Assembly: GCA_032719365.1 (NCBI GenBank)
Contig: CM064870.1
Span: 46,098,194 to 46,162,193 of the forward strand
From: Prinsepia uniflora
Taxonomy: Eukaryota > Streptophyta > Magnoliopsida > Rosales > Rosaceae
Length of the DNA: 64,000 nt
Reading direction: 5' to 3'
Part shown: positions 60,109 through 64,000 of the stretch, in pieces
How positions within the stretch are numbered: position 1 is the stretch's first letter
Layout of the letters: every line of letters begins with the position of its first letter
The notes under the pieces: generated by a model
Databases searched by the model: none
Told to the model about the DNA's origin: nothing
What the model saw: only the letters and a program-made list of their open reading frames with translations
Position numbers and translations under genes: made by a program

Positions 60109-60460
60109 CCCCCCAAAGCCACTGAGCTCCCAAAAGGCCTTGTGTTAGATAGATACATGCCCACACATATAAGGTACTTCACCTTTCCCTCCCCGAGCGA
60201 TGTGGGATCGTTCACCGATCTTACCTTTCCAAGCTCACGGGTCTTGCTCACCGTTCTTGCTTCTCAAGCTCACGTGTCTTGCTCACCGTTCTTGCTTCCA
60301 AGACTGGGTCTTACAATCCACCCCCTTGGGGCCCAGCGTCCTCGCTGGCACATTTCCGGTCGGGGTCCGGCTCTAATACCATTCTGTCACGACCCGGCCC
60401 ATCTAACACAATATTGTACGCTTTAGGCCCAGCCCTCACGGTTTTGTTTTCGGGAGCTCA

Positions 60461-60538
60461 TGGTGCAACTTCCCAAGGGGTCACCCATCATGGAATTGCA
60501 CCATCCTCAACTCGCTTAACTTTGGGGTTCCGATCCCC
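60461..60538 (-). other. 5S rRNA-like segment in Cassandra LTR (right copy)
   Basis: Same arrangement as the left copy, with a few substitutions such as CTTGGGAAGT for CTGGGAAGT in the C-box region. It lies in the 5' LTR of the TRIM as read on the minus strand. Confidence 0.85.
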
Positions 60539-60742
60539 TCCAAAGCCACTGAGCTCCCAAAAGGCCTTGTGTTAGATAGATACGTGCCCACACATATAAG
60601 GTACTTCACATTTCCCTCCCCGAGCGATGTGGGATCGTTCACCGATCTTACCTTTCCAAGATCACGGGTCTTACTCACCGTTCTTGCTTCTCAAGCTCAC
60701 GGGTCTTGCTCACCGTTCTTGCTTCCAAGACCGGGTCTTACA

Positions 60743-61230
60743 AACGGGGTTCTACACTTCCGTCCATACAAGGCTTCATAAGGAGCCATCCCAATGCTCG
60801 ACTGGTAACTGTTGTTATAAGCAAACTCCATCAATGCTATATACGACTCCCAAGTACCTTGAAACTGTAAAACACATGCTCGCATCATGTCCTCCAGAAT
60901 CTGGATGGTCCGCTCTGACTGTCTGTCGGTCTAAGGATGAAAGGTAGTGCTGAAATGTAACTTCATCCCAAAAGCTTCCTGCAGACTCTGCCAAAACCGT
61001 GAAGTAAACCTCGGATCCCTGTCGGAAACTATCAATTCTGGAGTACCATGCAACCGAATAATCTCATCGATAAACAACTGCACAAACTGCGTCATCTTGA
61101 AGTTCTCTCGCACTGGCAAGAAATGAGCTGACTTCGTGAGCCTATCCACAATCACCCATACGCCATCATGACCCTTAGGCGTCCTCGGAAGCTTAAACAC
61201 GAAGTCCATCGTTAGATGATCCCATTTCCA
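60743..61230 (-). pseudogene. gypsy integrase catalytic core
   Basis: DDE-type integrase: first Asp in LTMDFVFKLP, VIVDRLTKSAHFLP, second Asp in IVSDRDPRFTSRFW, Glu in SERTIQILEDMMRAC, then GTWESYIALMEFAYNNSYQSSIGMAPYEALYGRKCRTP. A TAG at 60931-60933 falls just before TDRQSERTI, at a position that is usually Gln, and the usual Gly of TDGQ is Arg. The frame is then cut at 60743 by the Cassandra element. Confidence 0.92.
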
Positions 61231-62019
61231 CTATGGGATCGGCAGGGGTTGCATTTCTCCATAGGGTCTCCGTTGTTCGGCTTTCACATGTTGACAAATC
61301 AAACATTTACTGACGTACTCAGTAATTTCACGCTTCATACCTATCCACCAGTAATGTTCTCGAAGCGTACGATACATCTTGGTCCCTCCAAGATGCATCG
61401 CATAGGCTGAACTGTGAGCCTCATCAAGGATCATTTTCTTCAGTGCTTCATCCTCCGGTACACACAACCGTCCTTCTTTTACCAAGGCTCCATCCTCACA
61501 AATCCCAAAATCATGTCTCTCCCCAGCTTCAACCTCAAGCCGAATGATGCCCAAAACGGGGTCCTGAAACTGAGCATCGATAATCTGATCAACCAAGACA
61601 AGTCGTACATGGAAACTCGCTAATAGCGCTCCTTGACTATCAACAGTCAAATCTACTCCGATCTTACGGAGTTCAACCAACAAGGGCAACTGAACCATCC
61701 TCAAATGTGACAAGGAGCTAGATGACTTCCTACTCAGGGTATCGGCTACCACATTAGCCTTCCCCGGGTGATACTCGATGGTGCAATCATAATCCTTAAT
61801 CAACTCTAACCATCGGTGTTGTCTTAGATTCAGCTCCTTCTGGGTAAAGAGATACTTCAAACTCTGGTGGTCCGTGAAGATCCTGCACCTCTCACCATAC
61901 AAGTAATGTCGCCAAATTTTCAACGCATGAACCACCGCTGTAAGCTCCAAATCATGAGTGGGGTAATTCATCTCATGAGGTTTCAACTGTCGGGAGGCAT
62001 AAGCAATTACCTTCCCATG
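61231..62019 (-). pseudogene. gypsy RNase H and integrase zinc-binding domain
   Basis: It continues after the TAG at 62020-62022 with HEMNYPTHDLELTAVVHALKIW, TDHQSLKYLF, RWLELIKDYDCTIEYHPGKAN and VADTLSRK, the Ty3-type RNase H end. A linker and the HHCC integrase N-terminal domain follow (HSSAYAMHLGGTKMYRTLREHYWW ... CLICQHVK). It ends at a TAG (61231-61233) replacing a usually conserved Gln before WKWDHLTMDF. Confidence 0.92.
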
Positions 62020-62727
62020 CTACGTCAACACACATCCCAAACCCTGCAAAGAGGCATCACTGTATACCTCGAACTCCCCACTATCATCCAGAAGGGCTAA
62101 CATAAGAGCATATGTCAATCGCCTTTTCAGCTCCTGGAAACTCTGTTCACAACTCTCGTCCCAGAAAAAACGGACTCCCTTCCTAGTCAGCTGTGTCAAA
62201 GGAGCAGCAAGAATGGAAATTTTTTCAATGAAACGCCGGTAATAACCAGCTAACCCCAAGAAGCTTCTAACCTCGGACATTGTCTTGGGCTGCTCCCAGT
62301 TCGCTACTGCCTCAACCTTCTGAGGATCCACGCTAATACCCTCGGCCGAAATCACATGACCCAGAAAACCAACACTATTCAACCAGAACTGACATTTGCT
62401 CAACTTCGCATACAGTTGGTTCTTCCTCAAGGTGTTAAACACTATCCTCAAATGCTTCTTGTGTGCCTTCGCACTCTTCGAATACACCAAAATATCATCG
62501 ATGAACACAATAACGAAACGATCCAGGTATGACCGGAACACTCGGTTCATCAAGTCCATAAACGCCGCTGGAGCGTTAGCAAACTCATAATGGCCATACC
62601 TAGTCCGAATAGCTATCTTAGGTATGTCATTCTCTCTGACTCGTAGCTGGTGATATCCGGATCGAAGATCAATTTTTGAAAAGTACCATGCTCCCTTCAG
62701 TTGATCAAACAAGTCATCAATCCAGGG
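62020..62727 (-). pseudogene. gypsy reverse transcriptase core and start of RNase H
   Basis: RT motifs: KIDLRSGYHQLRV, KIAIRTRYGHYEF, the catalytic FIDDILVYSK, LRKNQLYAKLSKCQFW, VGFLGHVISAEGI, VRSFLGLAGYYRRFI, and the tether VYSDASLQGLGCVL that opens RNase H. The catalytic Asp pair is intact. The upstream RT start is in another frame (shift near 62728), and the frame ends at TAG 62020-62022. Confidence 0.92.
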
Positions 62728-63173
62728 TAGGGGATTTTGTTCCTGATGGTTATCCTGTTCAGTTGCCTATAATCAATACATAGTCTCAAACCTCCGTCTT
62801 TCTTCTTGACAAACAAAACTGGAGCTCCCCAAGGAGATACACTCGGTCGAATAAATCCCGTATCGACCAACTCTTGTAACTGCGCCTTTAATTCCCTCAA
62901 CTCAGCTGGCGCCATACGATAAGGAGTCCGAGAAATAGGTTGCGTACCTGGAATAAGGTCGATGGTAAACTCGATGTCTCGGTGAGGTGGAAATCATGGC
63001 AAATCCTCCGGAAAGACATCTGGAAACTCCCGCACTACAGGAATATCCTCCCTCCTCAATGGTGTAGCACGTGTGTCCACCACTTGAGCCAAGTAGCCCT
63101 GACATCCCTTTCTTAACAACTTGCTCGCTTCCAGAGCCGAAATAACCCTAGTAGGTAGTGCACGCTGATCACC
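62697..63173 (-). pseudogene. gypsy RT N-terminal part and protease-RT linker
   Basis: On one frame: GDQRALPTRVISALEASKLL, then DIPVVREFPDVFPEDLP, FPPHREIEFTIDLIPGTQPISRTPYRMAPAELRELKAQL and PWGAPVLFVKKKDGGLRLCIDYRQLN. A TGA lies at 62994-62996 between the EDLP and FPPHREIEF segments. A 1-nt loss near 62728 moves the reading frame at the RNK-P-P-IDDLFDQL region. Confidence 0.9.
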
Positions 63174-64000
63174 CTAGAACGTGGTCTCCGGTAACCCTGG
63201 AGTCCGAAAGGTCACCCTTCTATCGAAACACTCGATAGAAGCATGATGCATAGTTAACCAGTCCATCCCCAGAATAACATCGAAATCCTGTAAATCCAAA
63301 AGTAACAAATCTGCCACTAACTCAACATCGCCTACCAACACCGAACACTCTCTCAGGATCTGATTCACCACATACACCTCACCAGTAGGCGTACTCACAT
63401 CCAAATCATAATACAGTGCACACACCTCTCTCTCCGCAACCAAACCACAACTCCGTGATATAAAAGAATGGGTAGCCCCGAGATCTATCAAAGCATATAC
63501 ATCATGGCCAAGTATGGTAAGGGTACATGTCACCACTTCGGGTGCTGATCGAGCCTCCTGCTGCGTCATAGCAAAAACTTGGGCCTGGGGTCCTGAAGTT
63601 CGGTCGCATCCCCTCGAACTACTAGTAGCACCACCACCACCTCTAGTGCCTGCCACCCCAGAAACTGATGCCGTACTCTGTCCCGGCTCCGCCGTACCTT
63701 GGCCTACTCCACCCTCCTGGGGTAATGATGGACACTCACGCCAGAAGTGACCTCGCTCTCCATAGTAATAGTAAACATCCCGACTGGGTCCACCACTCTG
63801 CCTCCCAGTAGAAGCAACAGATGTCGCACTCACCTGCGGAGTCGGCTCTGTTCTAACTCTTCGGAAACCGGAACCCTGAAAATTGCCTAGTCTACCAAAC
63901 TGGGCACCACCCGCCGATGAAGTACCACTGTAATTGCCCAGCTTCGAGGTCCACTGACTCGATGGTCCAGAAATAGAATGCTCTCGATGTCGTACACCAC
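63174..64000 (-). pseudogene. gypsy gag C-terminal end and protease (partial at window edge)
   Basis: Open from the window edge to TAG at 63174-63176. A Ser/Gly/Gln-rich gag tail leads to a nucleocapsid knuckle in which both leading Cys are Tyr (YYYYGERGHFWREC), so only His and the last Cys remain. The aspartic protease follows with ALIDLGATHSFIS, where the usual D-S/T-G is D-L-G, and the second conserved segment DFDVILGMDWL. Both motif losses suggest inactive proteins. The stop replaces a usually conserved Gln before GDQRALP. Confidence 0.9.

Larger units (their letters stand above)
59958..60742 (-). mobile_element. Cassandra-type TRIM with 5S rRNA-derived LTRs, TSD AACGG
   Basis: 785 bp: two 358-bp LTRs (59958-60315 and 60385-60742), starting TGTAAGACC and ending GGTCGTGACA on the minus strand. 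They flank only 69 bp of internal sequence with a primer site like TGGTATTAGAGC (60370-60381) and a purine tract CCAAGGGGG (about 60320-60329). The TSD AACGG is exact at 59953-59957 and 60743-60747. Each LTR carries a 5S rRNA-like segment, the hallmark of Cassandra. It has no coding capacity. The two LTRs are nearly identical, so it is younger than the gypsy element it disrupts. Confidence 0.93.
55946..64000 (-). mobile_element. Ty3/gypsy chromovirus-like element (minus; 5' part outside window)
   Basis: Read on the minus strand: gag end, protease, RT, RNase H, integrase, chromodomain-like tail, polypurine tract (CTTTTAAGGGAGGTAG), then the 3' LTR (59343 to 55946). This is the gypsy order. The 5' LTR and most of gag are outside the window. 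The coding region has many stops and a frameshift and carries a Cassandra insertion. The LTR carries a foreign solo LTR. Its LTR ends match the solo LTRs and LARDs in this window, so its family is a candidate source of their proteins. Confidence 0.93.

Noticed and set aside
60034..60538. 5S rRNA genes
   Set aside because: Only the promoter-bearing 3' part of 5S is recognisable, in both LTRs of a Cassandra TRIM, so these are element parts and not rRNA genes.

Overview
This window is plant nuclear DNA, from a eudicot as far as can be judged. The signs are introns with plant-type GT-AG borders, Ty1/copia and Ty3/gypsy retrotransposons, a Cassandra-type 5S-derived TRIM, and 2.5-3.7 kb LTRs starting TGTAAC and ending TGTCA or TGACA. 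The species cannot be named from the sequence alone. Two host genes can be supported, in a low-copy island at about 21.0-31.4 kb. Almost everything else is nested LTR retrotransposon sequence.

Layout. (1) 1-20,984: a degenerate copia element (+) whose 3' LTR ends just upstream of a host exon. Its gag is interrupted by a large solo LTR (E), which holds solo LTRs A and F; A holds B and D; B holds C. A further solo LTR (G) lies between the gag and protease regions. Matching 5-bp target-site duplications (TSDs) prove the order for B, C, F and G. (2) 21,104-22,456: a His-rich host gene with a frameshift. (3) 24,002-30,511: an eight-exon zinc-dependent alcohol dehydrogenase gene with an intact 456-codon reading frame. 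(4) 31,391-53,242: a GC-ended AT-rich repeat, the truncated 3' half of a non-autonomous LTR element (H), and a broken minus-strand LTR (L). L carries solo LTR J, which carries a complete LTR/LARD-type element (I, TSD ATTAG) and solo LTR K. (5) 53,243-55,945: two diverged copies of an AT-rich segment flanking a short LTR (M). (6) 55,946-64,000: a minus-strand Ty3/gypsy chromovirus-like element with a decayed gag-pol, running off the right edge. It carries a 576-bp solo LTR of another family inside its LTR and a Cassandra TRIM inside its integrase region.

How the parts relate. The large LTRs belong to one related set. They share termini, a duplicated module of about 150 bp near the start, a GC-rich GCGCGTG hairpin block, a central block bounded by inverted GTGAGTGGAC motifs and paired CATGCATG (RY) motifs, arrays of short hairpins, and a terminal GTCTGACAC/GTGTCAGAC hairpin. 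The LARD I/H internal region has no gag-pol but keeps a tRNA-Met-type primer site and a gypsy-like 3' end. It therefore probably depends on proteins from an autonomous gypsy relative such as the one at the right edge (inference).

The most interesting signal is the hairpin arrays. Stem sequences change in compensating pairs between units and between LTRs, and array composition differs between the two LTRs of one element. This points either to selection on folding or to a hairpin-correcting copying mechanism.
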